NCBI RefSeq assembly: GCF_003269035.1
Contig: NZ_QLTK01000004.1
Location: 124,001 to 188,000 of the forward strand
Direction: 5' to 3'
DNA: 64,000 bases
Origin: Paraburkholderia bryophila
GTDB lineage: Bacteria; Pseudomonadota; Gammaproteobacteria; Burkholderiales; Burkholderiaceae
Part shown: positions 18,557 to 28,163 of the stretch, in pieces
Layout of the letters: every line of letters starts with the position of its first letter
Position numbering within the stretch: the stretch's first letter is position 1
Made by a program: the position numbers and the translations under genes
Notes under the pieces: generated by a model
Told to the model about the DNA's origin: nothing
What the model saw: only the letters and a program-made list of their open reading frames with translations
Databases searched by the model: none

Positions 18557-20209
18557 TTAAAGTTGCGCGCTCAACCGCTTGATCTCGCGGTTCAATACGC
18601 GCTCGTTATCCGAATAGTCGATCAGCAGATCGATCACATGCACACCCGGCGTGACGAAGCATTCGCGCAGCAATGGCGCGAATTCCGCCGCCGATTCGAT
18701 CCGATGCCCCTTTGCGCCGTAACTCTGCGCGTAGGCAACGAAATCCGGGTTCGCAAGCGTCATGCCGTAGTCCGGGAAATTCATGTTTTCCTGCTTCCAG
18801 CGGATCATGCCGAACGCGTCGTCGCGCAGAATCAGGACCACCAGATCGAGCTTCAGACGCACCGCCGTTTCCAGTTCCTGCGAGTTCATCATGAAGCCGC
18901 CGTCGCCGCACACGGCCATGACCTTGCGGTCCGGGTGCACGATCTTGGTGGCGATCGCGGACGGCAAGCCCGCGCCCATCGAGGCCAGCGCGTTGTCGAG
19001 CAGCAGCGAATTCGGTTCGTGCGCGCGGTAATAGCGGGCGAACCAGATTTTGTACATGCCGTTGTCCAGACACACGATGCCGTCCACCGGCGTGGTCTCG
19101 TACACGTCGTTGACGATTCGCACCGGGTACATCGGAAAACGGTCGTCGTGCTGGCCTTTGACCAGATGCGCCTCGAAGTGCTGTTTGATCTCCTTGAAGC
19201 GGGCGAAGTCCCAATGCTCCTGGGGTTCCTTCAGACTTTCCTTGAGTTGCCACACGGCATTGGCGATATCGCCCACCACTTCGATCTGCGGGAAATACAC
19301 CGTATCCACTTCCGCGCCGAGAAAGTTGACGTGAATCACCGTCTTCTCGCCCGCTTCGCCGCTGCGCATGAAAAACGGCGGCTTCTCGATCACATCGTGA
19401 CCGACGTTGATGATGCAGTCGGCGTGATCGATCGCGCGGTGCACGAAATCGCCGTCGGACAAGGTCGCGTTGCCTAGCCACATGGGATGCGATTCGTCGA
19501 TCACGCCCTTGCCCATCTGCGTCGTGAAGAACGGAATGCCGATCTGGTCGACGAACTCGCGCAGCATTTTGGTGGTGGTCTTGCGATTGCCCCCTGCGCC
19601 GATCATCAGCAGCGGATGCTTCGCGCGCCTGATCGCCTCGACTGCGCGCGCCACCGCTTTTTCCTCGGCCACCGGACGGCGGCTGAAGCTCTTCGGGATC
19701 GGCTTGCCGTCGCCCTCTTCATGCGCGACGTCTTCCGGCAATTCGAGGTGGGTGGCGCCGGGCCGCTCTTCTTCGGCCTGCCGCACCGCCTCGCGCACCG
19801 CCGCCGGAATATTGCCGATCGAGACGATCTGCCGCGTGTACTTCGTGAGCGGTTCCATCATCCGCACCACGTCGACGATCTGGAAATGGCCCTGCTTGCT
19901 CGACTTGATGGGCTTCTGGCCGGTGACCATCAGCATCGGCATGCCGCCGAGCTGCGCGTACGCAGCGGCGGTCACGAAGTTAGTGGCGCCCGGGCCGAGC
20001 GTGGCCAGGCAAACGCCGAGGCGGCCGGTGAGACGCCCGTAGGTGGCGGCCATGAAACCGGCCGCCTGTTCGTGACGCGTGAGGATCAGACGGATTTTCG
20101 AGCGGCGCAGCGATTCGAGCAGATCGAGATTTTCTTCGCCGGGAATGCCGAACACGTACTCGACACCTTCGGCTTCCAGCGATTTGACGAACAGGTCCGA
20201 TGCTTTCAT
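18557..20209 (-). CDS. Acetolactate-synthase-like thiamine diphosphate enzyme
   Basis: This 550-residue TPP enzyme has three domains. The N-terminal Pyr domain carries catalytic Glu47 (TRHEQAAG), the middle domain is Rossmann-like, and the PP domain binds metal through Asp436 in GDGGFMMN. The second metal position reads RDD (462-464), with Asp463 27 residues after Asp436, as in catabolic acetolactate synthases, instead of the NN of anabolic IlvB/IlvI. No small regulatory subunit gene is adjacent, which also argues against branched-chain amino acid synthesis. Its neighbour is an aldehyde dehydrogenase, so it may be a catabolic acetolactate synthase or another 2-oxoacid lyase/ligase. Three 9-base repeats lie 59-85 bases upstream. 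Confidence 0.85.
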   Translation of the reverse strand: MKASDLFVKSLEAEGVEYVFGIPGEENLDLLESLRRSKIRLILTRHEQAAGFMAATYGRLTGRLGVCLATLGPGATNFVTAAAYAQLGGMPMLMVTGQKPIKSSKQGHFQIVDVVRMMEPLTKYTRQIVSIGNIPAAVREAVRQAEEERPGATHLELPEDVAHEEGDGKPIPKSFSRRPVAEEKAVARAVEAIRRAKHPLLMIGAGGNRKTTTKMLREFVDQIGIPFFTTQMGKGVIDESHPMWLGNATLSDGDFVHRAIDHADCIINVGHDVIEKPPFFMRSGEAGEKTVIHVNFLGAEVDTVYFPQIEVVGDIANAVWQLKESLKEPQEHWDFARFKEIKQHFEAHLVKGQHDDRFPMYPVRIVNDVYETTPVDGIVCLDNGMYKIWFARYYRAHEPNSLLLDNALASMGAGLPSAIATKIVHPDRKVMAVCGDGGFMMNSQELETAVRLKLDLVVLILRDDAFGMIRWKQENMNFPDYGMTLANPDFVAYAQSYGAKGHRIESAAEFAPLLRECFVTPGVHVIDLLIDYSDNERVLNREIKRLSAQL

Positions 20210-20556
20210 GGAGGGTCTCGCTTGATGAAACGGACGCGGGCCTGAGCCCGGCCGTCAGGGTCCGGGAACGGACAATACGGACAATACGGACGATCGAAGA
20301 CGACGGCAGCCGCGCGAACAACGCGCGGCATGGCGGAACGGCTCGTTGCATGCCACGCCGGACAGCTTACTACTCGAACGGAAAGGATGTGTGCGCGCGG
20401 GCAATGCCGCTGGGAAGAAGGCGGGTGATGCGGGTGATGCGGCCGAAGCGGGTCCCGCACGTAACTTGGGCAAAGCAGACGACGTGACCGAAGCAGGCAG
20501 CGCACGCAATGCAATCAAGACAAGCGGCATAGCAGTACAAAGCCGCCGCATCGCGT
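20210..20556. other. Intergenic region upstream of the TPP-enzyme gene
   Basis: The 347 bases separate the leftward TPP-enzyme start from the leftward MliC-like stop. I see no gene. They contain three 9-base direct repeats at 20268-20294 and two perfect copies of GCGGGTGAT at 20421-20438. Most of the region should be promoter and leader for the TPP enzyme/ALDH operon. Confidence 0.45.
20268..20294. promoter_or_regulatory. Three 9-bp direct repeats upstream of the TPP-enzyme gene
   Basis: ACGGACAAT occurs at 20268-20276 and 20277-20285, and ACGGACGAT at 20286-20294. The copies are directly abutting, 59-85 bases before the start codon at 20209. Such spacing suits a repeated activator or repressor site, but chance microsatellite expansion would look the same. 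No regulator gene is adjacent. Confidence 0.4.
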
Positions 20557-20925
20557 TCAGCGATTGATGGTGACGCAATCGGAGAGCATGGGCGGTGCAT
20601 TCTCGCCGTCTGTCGCGTCGTACAGGTCGGCGCGCGGCCCCTTGGTCCACCACGTATAGCTGCCGGCCTGGTATTTGGCACCGGACGCCGACAGCGTGTT
20701 GACGAACAGCAGTTGCTGCCCCTTCACGGGCACGAGCGCGAAACTCTGACCGTTAGCCGCGTTCCAGTAAGTGACTTGCAGAATCTTGCCGGTCGCACAG
20801 GTGTATTTGTGCGTCTGACGGTTTTTGGGTTGAATCTCGGCGAGGCGTAACGGTTCGGCGCACGCATTGCCATAAAGCGCCGTGAGACCCGCCGCCGTGG
20901 TGACTGCAACAAGCCATTTCTTCAT
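20557..20925 (-). CDS. MliC/PliC-family C-type lysozyme inhibitor-like secreted protein
   Basis: This 122-residue exported protein has a signal peptide (MKKWLVAVTTAAGLTALYG, cleaved near ACA-EP) and an eight-strand-type domain. The domain has YTCATGKILQVTYWN, SASGAKYQAG and WWTKGPRADLY. The SASGxxY signature followed by a tryptophan-rich stretch is characteristic of MliC, which blocks the active site of C-type lysozymes. There is no lipobox, so the mature form should be soluble and periplasmic, like PliC. The cysteines in YTC and LSDC probably form the family disulfide. The start at 20925 precedes a clear signal peptide. It is likely monocistronic. Confidence 0.8.
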   Translation of the reverse strand: MKKWLVAVTTAAGLTALYGNACAEPLRLAEIQPKNRQTHKYTCATGKILQVTYWNAANGQSFALVPVKGQQLLFVNTLSASGAKYQAGSYTWWTKGPRADLYDATDGENAPPMLSDCVTINR

Positions 20926-21040
20926 AGGAAGCCTCGTTAGTTGCCCCTTGCCGCGGATGCAAGGCACGCCGCCGACCGCACACCCGACGCCACCACGCAG
21001 CGCGGCCGCATGCCGCGCATCGAAATCGCCGACGCTGTAC

Positions 21041-21328
21041 TTATGGATCGATCACATTGGCGCACGCGTCGGTCGGCGCGGCGGCCACGTGGCCGACCAG
21101 CGGCACGATCTTCAGCCCTGCCGAGGCGACCCGGCACGGCGCGGCCGCGAGACCGCAACCTGCCAGCCCAGCGCTCAACGCAAGCACCACGCTCAACGCG
21201 CCCAACCGCGCGGTCATGCCGCGCCGTTTTCCAGCGCTGGACGCGGAGTCGACGCCCGCCTCGGACCCGACCTTGGACTCAAACTCGAAGTGACTGCCCG
21301 ACTGACTGCTGCGCAATCCCTGCATCAT
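21041..21328 (-). CDS. DUF6726-type small lipoprotein
   Basis: The conserved part is a 58-residue stretch from MTARLGALSVVL. It has a lipoprotein signal ending in lipobox LAGC, then CGLAAAPCRVASAGLKIVP and VGHVAAAPTDAC, which fits the small DUF6726 lipoproteins of Burkholderiales. Function is unknown. The start is ambiguous. ATG at 21328 has GAGG five bases upstream but puts 37 mostly polar residues before the signal. ATG at 21217 gives a normal short signal but has only a weak ribosome binding site. I list the longer form because of its binding site. The mature lipoprotein would be the same. Confidence 0.7.
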   Translation of the reverse strand: MMQGLRSSQSGSHFEFESKVGSEAGVDSASSAGKRRGMTARLGALSVVLALSAGLAGCGLAAAPCRVASAGLKIVPLVGHVAAAPTDACANVIDP

Positions 21329-21460
21329 GCCTACCTCTTACACTTGCTTACCTGCTACGACGATTCGGACGCCGCGCGCGGCACCGCGCACACGGCGGAC
21401 TGTATGGCACATAGACACGCGCCGCCGTGCATTCGTTCGCCCTGTTTCGCGTAGCCTTGT

Positions 21461-21537
21461 TTCGACATCGCTCCAACGTCACTTCGACATCGCCTCAACG
21501 TCGCTTCAACGTCGCCTCAACCTCACTTCGACTTCGT
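21461..21537. repeat. Degenerate 11-bp tandem repeat running through the purT stop codon
   Basis: Seven abutting 11-base units run from 21461 to 21537, alternating between TTCGACATCGC-like and CTCAACGTCGC-like forms. Units 1 and 3 are identical. The last one and a half units contain the purT stop codon (21523-21525) and its final codons. The period is about one helical turn. Confidence 0.7.
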
Positions 21538-22743
21538 GGACACCGGCCGCACCGCCGCCGCGGCCTGCTTCGCACGCGCACGGGCTTCGTCGAGGTTCTC
21601 GCCGGTGGCGAGCGCCACGCCCATGCGACGCTTGAGGAAACTCTCGGGCTTGCCGAACAGCCGCAGATCCGCATTGGGCACGGCCAGCGCCGCCGCCACG
21701 CCTTCGAACGCGATGCCGGTTTCGTCCAGACCGCCGTAAATCACCGCCGATGCGCCCGGCGCCCGCAACGACGTATCCACCGGCAAACCGAGGATCGCGC
21801 GCGCGTGCAGTTCGAACTCCGAGAAGCGCTGCGAGCACAGCGTGACCAGACCCGTGTCATGCGGACGCGGGCTGACTTCCGAGAACCACACCTCGTCGCC
21901 GCGCACGAACAGCTCGACGCCGAACAGGCCGCGGCCGCCGAGCGCCGTGGTCACCTTCTCCGCGACTTCACGCGAACGTTGGAGCGCGAGCGGACTCATG
22001 GGCTGCGGCTGCCACGATTCGACGTAGTCGCCCGCCACCTGCACGTGGCCGATCGGGTCGCAGAAATACGTGCCGACCGCGCCGCTCGACGGGTCGATTG
22101 CGCGCACCGTCAACTGGGTGATTTCGTAGTCGAAGTCGATAAAACCCTCGACGATCACGCGGCCGTGATTCACGCGGCCGCCGGCCATGGCGTAGTGCCA
22201 CGCGGGTTCGACGTCAGCGTCGCTTTTCAGCACCGACTGGCCCTTGCCCGACGACGACATGACCGGCTTCACCACGCACGGATAGCCGACCTTGGCGATC
22301 CCGGCACGCAGTTCGTCGAGCGAATCCGCGAACGCGTACGGCGAGGTCGGCAGGCCGAGTTCTTCCGCGGCCAGACGGCGGATGCCTTCGCGGTTCATGG
22401 TGAGTTGCGTGGCGCGCGCGGTCGGGATCACTTCGGCGAGACCGTCGGTTTCGATCGCGGCGAGCGCGTCGGTGGCGATTGCTTCGATCTCGGGGACAAT
22501 CAGATGCGGACGTTCCTGTTCGACCAGCGCGCGCAGCGCGGCGCGGTCGGTCATGTCGATCACGTGGGCGCGATGCGCGACCTGGTGACCCGGCGCGTTC
22601 GGGTAACGGTCGACGGCGATCACTTCGACGCCCAGCCGTTGCAGCGCGATGATCACTTCCTTGCCGAGTTCGCCGGCGCCGAGCAGCATGACGCGCGTGG
22701 CGGATTCAGAAAGGGGCGTGCCGATCCGTTGGCCGATCTGCAT
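21523..22743 (-). CDS. purT: Formate-dependent phosphoribosylglycinamide formyltransferase (GAR transformylase 2)
   Basis: This 406-residue ATP-grasp enzyme converts GAR to formyl-GAR with formate and ATP, the folate-independent route for the third step of purine synthesis. The N-terminal pre-ATP-grasp domain has [19 protein letters not shown]. The ATP-grasp domain has the P-loop-like [14 protein letters not shown], the specificity stretch [11 protein letters not shown] and the metal/substrate loop [11 protein letters not shown]. Length is close to the E. coli enzyme. ATG 22743 has GGAG seven bases upstream. A 10-base palindrome ATGTTAACAT at 22792-22801 lies in the leader. The last codons run into an 11-base tandem repeat. 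Confidence 0.95.
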   Translation of the reverse strand: MQIGQRIGTPLSESATRVMLLGAGELGKEVIIALQRLGVEVIAVDRYPNAPGHQVAHRAHVIDMTDRAALRALVEQERPHLIVPEIEAIATDALAAIETDGLAEVIPTARATQLTMNREGIRRLAAEELGLPTSPYAFADSLDELRAGIAKVGYPCVVKPVMSSSGKGQSVLKSDADVEPAWHYAMAGGRVNHGRVIVEGFIDFDYEITQLTVRAIDPSSGAVGTYFCDPIGHVQVAGDYVESWQPQPMSPLALQRSREVAEKVTTALGGRGLFGVELFVRGDEVWFSEVSPRPHDTGLVTLCSQRFSEFELHARAILGLPVDTSLRAPGASAVIYGGLDETGIAFEGVAAALAVPNADLRLFGKPESFLKRRMGVALATGENLDEARARAKQAAAAVRPVSTKSK

Positions 22744-22983
22744 GGGGTCTCCAGATAAAAGTCGGATGAGGGTGGGATTGGATAGAACACGATGTTAACA
22801 TGCTGGCCCCTCGCCGCGCCTTGCTCGCGGCGGCTGCATTTGATCCGCGCGCGGGGCGCGCAGGCGCGCCGCGAACCGGCCCGCCTGCGGCCCGATTAAG
22901 CGCTTTGCACGCCGTTGCGCTCGCGTGCGGCGAGCTTAGTGCGTTACCCTTACGCCTTCGCCAGTTTGAAGAGGAACGACGCC

Positions 22984-23571
22984 ATGCTCCAAAGCTCCTC
23001 CGCGCGACGTATTGCGCGCTTTACCTCGCATTTCATCTCGTATTCGGCTACGCGTTCCATTTCGCGTTTTGCGCCTCATGCGCGCACGGTTTTGGCCGGG
23101 CTGGGCGTCGCCGCGCTGTTGAGCGCCTGCGCGATCCCGAAACATCCCGATTCGGAAGCCGCCGCGCCCGATCCCTTCAATCCCGCCGCCACGCAGTTGC
23201 TCGACGACACGAGCTGGGTGTTGAGCGGCTGGAAGCAGGCCGACGGCACCGCGCGCGCGATTCCGTCCGCCGATCAGGGCGCGCCGATCACGCTCACGCT
23301 CTCCACCGACAAAGGCCAGCGGCATGCGAGCGGCTATTCCGGTTGCAACCGCTACATGGGTTCGTATGGTCTGAAAGACGGCAAGCTAAGCTTCGGCACG
23401 TTGGGCGGCACGCGCATGGCATGCATGACGCCGGGTGGCCAGATCGAAGGCGCGTATCTGAACGCGCTGACGCATATCGACCGTACCGGCGTGCAGATGC
23501 GCGCGCCGCAGCAGATGCAACTGGTGCTCGATAACGGCGATACGCTGACGTTCGACCGCAGCGCTAAATGA
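22984..23571 (+). CDS. META-domain (HslJ-like) lipoprotein
   Basis: This 195-residue protein has a lipoprotein signal with lipobox LLSAC and an unusually long Arg/Ser-rich n-region of about 35 residues before the hydrophobic stretch VLAGLGVAALLSAC. The mature part is a META domain, with LDDTSWVLSGW, SGYSGCNRYMGSYGL and GTRMACM. The paired cysteines in SGCN and MACM are typical of HslJ/META proteins. In E. coli HslJ is a heat-inducible outer-membrane protein linked to novobiocin resistance. The role here is unknown. GAGG lies nine bases upstream of the ATG. It is divergent from purT and followed by a 20-base palindrome before ftsK. Confidence 0.85.
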   Translation: MLQSSSARRIARFTSHFISYSATRSISRFAPHARTVLAGLGVAALLSACAIPKHPDSEAAAPDPFNPAATQLLDDTSWVLSGWKQADGTARAIPSADQGAPITLTLSTDKGQRHASGYSGCNRYMGSYGLKDGKLSFGTLGGTRMACMTPGGQIEGAYLNALTHIDRTGVQMRAPQQMQLVLDNGDTLTFDRSAK

Positions 23572-23603
23572 CCGGCGCGCGGCAACGCACCGTTTTCCTT
23601 TTC

Positions 23604-23646
23604 GACGCGAGCGCGCTCGCGTCTGCTTTCGAAGCCGCTGGCTTCG
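23604..23646. repeat. 20-bp perfect palindrome and adjacent hairpin before ftsK
   Basis: GACGCGAGCGCGCTCGCGTC at 23604-23623 is self-complementary over all 20 bases. Six bases on, CGAAGCC-GCT-GGCTTCG (23630-23646) forms a second 7-bp stem. They lie 33 bases after the META-protein stop and about 50-90 bases before the ftsK start. No T-run follows, so a classical terminator is unlikely. A dimeric regulator site or an attenuating structure in the ftsK leader is possible. Confidence 0.6.
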
Positions 23647-23694
23647 CCGGTTTAAACTCGACGGATTGCGTTCTCACGCGTCCGTCATTCGTTG

Positions 23695-26600
23695 ATGTCT
23701 AGCATGCACACGGTAGTTTTCGGCTGGTTCGGCGGGTCGGCCGTCTGGTTCATTCCTCTTTTGTGGCGTCTCGTGAAGTCGGTGCTGCCGGGCGGCGCGG
23801 GTTTGCGCGGTCCGGGCACGATCCGGCTGTGGCTCGGCTTCGTCTGCGTGATGGTGGCGAGTTGCACGCTGGAGGCGTCGCTCATCGACGTGATCGGCGT
23901 GAACGGTTTCGGCCGTGCACTGGCCGCGGGTTTCGGCCATCTGCTCGGGCATATCGGCACGCCGCTCGCGGCGCTGGCGCTGCTCGGCATCAGCCTGCCC
24001 TGGCTGATCGATTTCCGTTGGCGCGATGTCGCGGTGTGGGCCGACGGCGCGTTCGGGTTGGGCTTGTCGCGCGGGCTGGCTAAACGCGACGAAGAAGCGC
24101 GCCGGCATCGCAGCGTCGACGATGGTATGCCGTCGCATGTGTCGCCGACGACGAACACGATGGCCCCCAAGGCCAATGGGCGCTATGCGCGGCCGACGGT
24201 ATGGCGGCCGCCGGCGCGTGGGCGTGGCGGGGACGTGGGTGCGGCGGGTGCGGCGGGTGCGGCGGGTGCGGCTAGTGCTGCTGCGGCGGCTAAAGATGCG
24301 GCTGCGCGGAATGCGGGCGCGAGTTGGCGTGCTGGTGCGACGCCGTCGCGTGCCCGCCCGGCGCAGCCGGCCGAGCCGGTGCTGCGCACGGGTGTTGCAA
24401 CGCCGACGCGGCAAGCGCAGATGCCCTCGCCGAAGTCGACCGCGGATAGAGCTGGGTGGATGCCCGCTGAGCCGGTTGCGCCGGCCGGATGGTTGCGTGA
24501 GCAAAGGTCGGCGGGGTCGGCGCTTGGTGCAACGGCTGGTGCTGCGGCTGGTGTAACGGTCGGTGCAACGACTGGCGCTGCGGCTAGTGCAGCCGGTTTG
24601 GCTGGTATTGCGAGTGCTGCGAATGCGGGTGGTTTGGCCAGCGCGCCAGGTGTGGCGAGCGCCGCAAGGTCCACCGCGGTTCAAGCCGGCGCCGCACAAG
24701 CGACGCACGCAATGAGCGCGGCTGCGACGCACGCCGCGCCGCGCACGGCTGGTCCAGCTTCGACGAATTCAACCGCCAACACGGCTGCGGGTGCCGTAAG
24801 AAACACCGCAATCCAACCGGGTCGTCCGTCGACGGGCCAGAGTTCAGCGGGCACGGCGGGGCCGATCGATCGCACTACCGTGCAGCGTCAACCGTCCCAG
24901 GTCGCGTCGCGCGTCGACATGGCGGCATCGACGGCAAGTACACGTCGCCCGATCGCGTCCGGCTACACGCGGCCCATGCCGGCCGCGCAAAAAGTCGCAC
25001 CGCCCGCGAGCGTCGAAGAGACGCTGCGCAGCATCGCGGAAAACACCGCTCGTTGGACCGACATTGCCGGCGTGAGTCTCGCACGCACGAGCGGCGCGGA
25101 AAGCGCAAAGCTCGGTACAGGCCCGGCGAATGCGGTGGCCTCGGCCTCGACTCGAGCTGAGCATGATCGTCCGGCGCAATCCGCGATTGAAACGGAGCAG
25201 ACTGACGCAGCGGCCGCGATATCGCTTGACGCGCGGCACGCGCACACTGCATTCGATACGTCGCTCGACGCAGCAGCCGCTGCCGCCGACGTTGGCGTTC
25301 GTGCCGAGGACGGTGTCGCCGCTCACGCCGACGTTGCCGCTGACCTTGCCCCGCACGCTCCCGTTGACGCTCAAGCCGACGTTGGCACTTACGCTCACGT
25401 TGGTGCTCAAGCCGACACTGAAGCCGACGACCACGCCCACGTCGACCCTGACGCTGATGACGTCGACGCTAACACCAAAGCGAACGCCGACACTGACGCC
25501 AACGACAATCCCGTCGTGCAATGGCCGATCGAACCGCCGGTCATTCACCCGCCGTTGACAGCCGCGCCGGCACTCGCGCCAGTTGTACCTGCCGCGCCGG
25601 TCGCCACACCCACGCCGTTCCAGATCTTCGCGGCCCGTCTGGAGCAGAGCACGACCTCCGACAACGAGTCTCTGTCAGGCAACGCGGAATACGCAGAAGA
25701 CACGGAAGACACGGAAGACGACGCAACGCCGTCCGCTGCTCAAACCGAACACCTGACGAACGCCGACATCGACGACGCGCAACCTGTCGGCCAGTTCGCC
25801 GAGCGGGCACACGTAGCGACATCCGACACCACGGCGTCGGCCGGTAGTGCGGCAGCAATGCAACCGACAGACACCGCGCCAATCGCTCAGCCGCTATCCA
25901 CCGCGCCCGTGCCGGTTGCCGAGGTCGTCATTCCGAAGCCGCTCGCGCCATGGGAAACCATCGCCGATACTGCCGCGTCGTCGCACGCGGCGCGGTCGGC
26001 AAACGAGTCGCCTGTGCGCGGCAGCGCCGTGCCGGAAGCCTCGGTGCCACCGCATCAGGTTGCGCCGTCGCCGCGTGTCGAGAGCCCGAGTGGCGACGCG
26101 GCGCCAAGCGCGGCGGAACCGGCGGACTCCCCTGCCCTATCCGGCGAATCGCGAGCAACGGAACCGTCAACGGCTCATGGCGCAGCGGACGTAGTCGCCG
26201 CCGTGCAGGTAACGAATGTTCCGGCGCCGGCATCGAACGTGGTTCGCTTCCCGTTCGCGGCTCAGGCCGGAATGGTTTCGCCGTCAGGCTTGCCCGCCGG
26301 ATCGACCGGACCCATCGGACCCATTGAGTCCGAGTCCGTCGAGTCCGTCGAGTCCGTTGAGTCCGCTGGGTCCATTGGGTCCATTGGGTCCGTTGAGTCC
26401 ATTGGGTCCGTAGAGTCCATCGACTCACCTGACTCCATCGACCCGATCACCCACCCCGAACCCACGCCCCCCGCCCCCCAGCGTCCCCCCGTCCGCGGCC
26501 ACGGCCCCGCCAACGGTTTCGAATTCCGCGCCCCCGCTGCGTCGAGGGTCGAACTCCCAACCCTCGACCTGCTCGCGCCCGCCGACATCGACATCGAACC

Positions 26601-28026
26601 GGTTTCCGAAGAAAAGCTGATCGAAACCGGCCTGCTGATCGAACAGCGTCTGCAGGAGTTCAAGGTGCCGGTCACCGTGGTCGGCGCATCGGCCGGTCCG
26701 GTCATCACGCGTTTCGAAGTCGAGCCGGCGCTCGGCGTGCGCGGCAGCCAGATCGTCGGCCTGATGAAGGATCTGTCGCGCGGCCTCGGCCTCACGTCGA
26801 TCCGCGTGGTCGAAACGATTCCCGGCAAGACCTGCATGGGCCTGGAACTGCCGAACGCGAAACGGCAAACCATCCGTCTGTCCGAAATCCTCGAAGCGAG
26901 CGTCTATCAGAACTCGCATTCGCAACTGACACTCGCGATGGGCAAGGACATCACCGGCCATCCGGTGGTCGCCGATCTGGCGAAGGCGCCGCACATGCTG
27001 GTCGCGGGCACCACCGGTTCGGGCAAGTCGGTGGCGATCAACGCGATGATCTGCTCGCTGCTCTACAAGGCCACGCCCGAAGAAGTGCGCCTCATCATGA
27101 TCGACCCGAAGATGCTGGAATTGTCGGTCTACGAAGGCATTCCGCATCTGCTCGCGCCGGTCGTCACGGATATGAAGCTGGCGGCCAACGCGCTGAACTG
27201 GTGTGTCGGCGAAATGGAAAAACGCTACCGCTTGATGTCCGCGGTCGGCGTACGCAATCTGCCCGGTTTCAACCAGAAGATCCGTGACGCCGAAGCCAGG
27301 GGCAAGAAGCTCGGCAACCCGTTTTCGCTGACGCCGGAAGCGCCCGAGCCGCTCGCGCCGCTGCCGCTGATCGTCGTGGTGATCGACGAATTGGCGGACC
27401 TGATGATGGTGGCCGGCAAGAAGATCGAAGAGCTGATTGCACGCCTCGCGCAAAAAGCGCGCGCCGCCGGCATCCACCTGATTCTCGCGACGCAGCGGCC
27501 TTCCGTCGACGTGATCACCGGCCTCATCAAGGCCAACATTCCGACCCGCGTGGCGTTCCAGGTATCGTCGAAAATCGACTCGCGCACGATCCTCGACCAG
27601 ATGGGCGCGGAGTCGCTGCTCGGTCAGGGCGACATGCTGTTCCTGCCGCCTGGCACCGGCTACCCGCAGCGCGTGCACGGCGCGTTCGTCGCGGATGAAG
27701 AAGTGCATCGGATCGTCGAGTATCTGAAGCAGTTCGGCGAACCGCAATACGAGGAAGGCATTCTCGACGGCCCGGCCACCGACGGCGGCGCGGCCCAGGA
27801 CCTGTTCGGCGAATCGCCCGACGCGGAAGCCGATCCGCTCTACGACGAAGCCGTCTCGTTCGTGGTGCGCACGCGGCGCGCGTCGATCTCGTCGGTGCAG
27901 CGGCAATTGCGCATCGGCTATAACCGTGCGGCGCGTCTGGTCGAACAGATGGAAACCGCCGGACTCGTGTCGGCCATGGGCATCAACGGCAGCCGCGAAG
28001 TGCTCGCGCCAGGACCGGCGGAGTAA
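23695..28026 (+). CDS. ftsK: DNA translocase FtsK with very long linker
   Basis: This 1443-residue protein has three parts. Residues 1-130 hold about three membrane helices, beginning [18 protein letters not shown]. Residues 150-950 are a low-complexity Ala/Pro/Thr/Ser/Asp linker with several tandem repeats. The motor (about 953 to 1340) has Walker A GTTGSGKS near 1105 and Walker [15 protein letters not shown]-terminal winged-helix gamma domain ([20 protein letters not shown]) should read KOPS/FRS sites. FtsK pumps chromosome termini through the division septum and activates XerCD at dif. E. coli FtsK has a further N-terminal helix that is absent here. An in-frame stop at 23653 excludes a longer start; TTG 23692 is the only alternative upstream of the ATG. 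It is closed by a strong terminator. Confidence 0.9.
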   Translation: MSSMHTVVFGWFGGSAVWFIPLLWRLVKSVLPGGAGLRGPGTIRLWLGFVCVMVASCTLEASLIDVIGVNGFGRALAAGFGHLLGHIGTPLAALALLGISLPWLIDFRWRDVAVWADGAFGLGLSRGLAKRDEEARRHRSVDDGMPSHVSPTTNTMAPKANGRYARPTVWRPPARGRGGDVGAAGAAGAAGAASAAAAAKDAAARNAGASWRAGATPSRARPAQPAEPVLRTGVATPTRQAQMPSPKSTADRAGWMPAEPVAPAGWLREQRSAGSALGATAGAAAGVTVGATTGAAASAAGLAGIASAANAGGLASAPGVASAARSTAVQAGAAQATHAMSAAATHAAPRTAGPASTNSTANTAAGAVRNTAIQPGRPSTGQSSAGTAGPIDRTTVQRQPSQVASRVDMAASTASTRRPIASGYTRPMPAAQKVAPPASVEETLRSIAENTARWTDIAGVSLARTSGAESAKLGTGPANAVASASTRAEHDRPAQSAIETEQTDAAAAISLDARHAHTAFDTSLDAAAAAADVGVRAEDGVAAHADVAADLAPHAPVDAQADVGTYAHVGAQADTEADDHAHVDPDADDVDANTKANADTDANDNPVVQWPIEPPVIHPPLTAAPALAPVVPAAPVATPTPFQIFAARLEQSTTSDNESLSGNAEYAEDTEDTEDDATPSAAQTEHLTNADIDDAQPVGQFAERAHVATSDTTASAGSAAAMQPTDTAPIAQPLSTAPVPVAEVVIPKPLAPWETIADTAASSHAARSANESPVRGSAVPEASVPPHQVAPSPRVESPSGDAAPSAAEPADSPALSGESRATEPSTAHGAADVVAAVQVTNVPAPASNVVRFPFAAQAGMVSPSGLPAGSTGPIGPIESESVESVESVESAGSIGSIGSVESIGSVESIDSPDSIDPITHPEPTPPAPQRPPVRGHGPANGFEFRAPAASRVELPTLDLLAPADIDIEPVSEEKLIETGLLIEQRLQEFKVPVTVVGASAGPVITRFEVEPALGVRGSQIVGLMKDLSRGLGLTSIRVVETIPGKTCMGLELPNAKRQTIRLSEILEASVYQNSHSQLTLAMGKDITGHPVVADLAKAPHMLVAGTTGSGKSVAINAMICSLLYKATPEEVRLIMIDPKMLELSVYEGIPHLLAPVVTDMKLAANALNWCVGEMEKRYRLMSAVGVRNLPGFNQKIRDAEARGKKLGNPFSLTPEAPEPLAPLPLIVVVIDELADLMMVAGKKIEELIARLAQKARAAGIHLILATQRPSVDVITGLIKANIPTRVAFQVSSKIDSRTILDQMGAESLLGQGDMLFLPPGTGYPQRVHGAFVADEEVHRIVEYLKQFGEPQYEEGILDGPATDGGAAQDLFGESPDAEADPLYDEAVSFVVRTRRASISSVQRQLRIGYNRAARLVEQMETAGLVSAMGINGSREVLAPGPAE
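24241..24267 (+). repeat. Three perfect 9-bp repeats in the ftsK linker
   Basis: GCGGCGGGT is repeated three times without mismatch and continues as a diverged fourth copy, encoding Ala-Ala-Gly units. Repeat length is a multiple of three, so copy-number change would keep the ftsK frame. Confidence 0.7.
26332..26439 (+). repeat. Twelve-unit 9-bp repeat in the ftsK linker
   Basis: Twelve in-frame 9-base units of the form G[A/G]GTCC[G/A]T[C/T] encode Glu/Gly/Asp-Ser-Val/Ile triplets at about residues 880-915. The last units drift to GACTCACCT and GACTCCATC. The repeat forms an acidic, Ser-rich segment about 70 residues before the motor domain. Confidence 0.8.
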
Positions 28027-28071
28027 CGAAACGACCGATCGTCGATCGTCGGCGCAAGCCAACGCGCAAGC

Positions 28072-28111
28072 AAAACGGGCCGCTCAATTCAATCTTGAGC
28101 GGCCCGTTTTT
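28072..28111 (+). terminator. Rho-independent terminator after ftsK
   Basis: A perfect 16-bp stem (28072-28087 with 28095-28110) closes a 7-base TTCAATC loop and ends in TTTTT. It starts 46 bases after the ftsK stop. The symmetrical A-run on the left means it can also terminate the leftward lactonase transcription unit's readthrough. Confidence 0.92.
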
Positions 28112-28163
28112 CATTCAGCGCGTGTCTTTAACCCACACGCCGACTCACACGCCGAACGCGCCA

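Noticed and set aside
26425..28062. A 545-codon open frame antisense to the ftsK motor domain
   Set aside because: Same reason: shadow of a conserved GC-rich gene, Arg/His-rich translation, no ribosome binding site.
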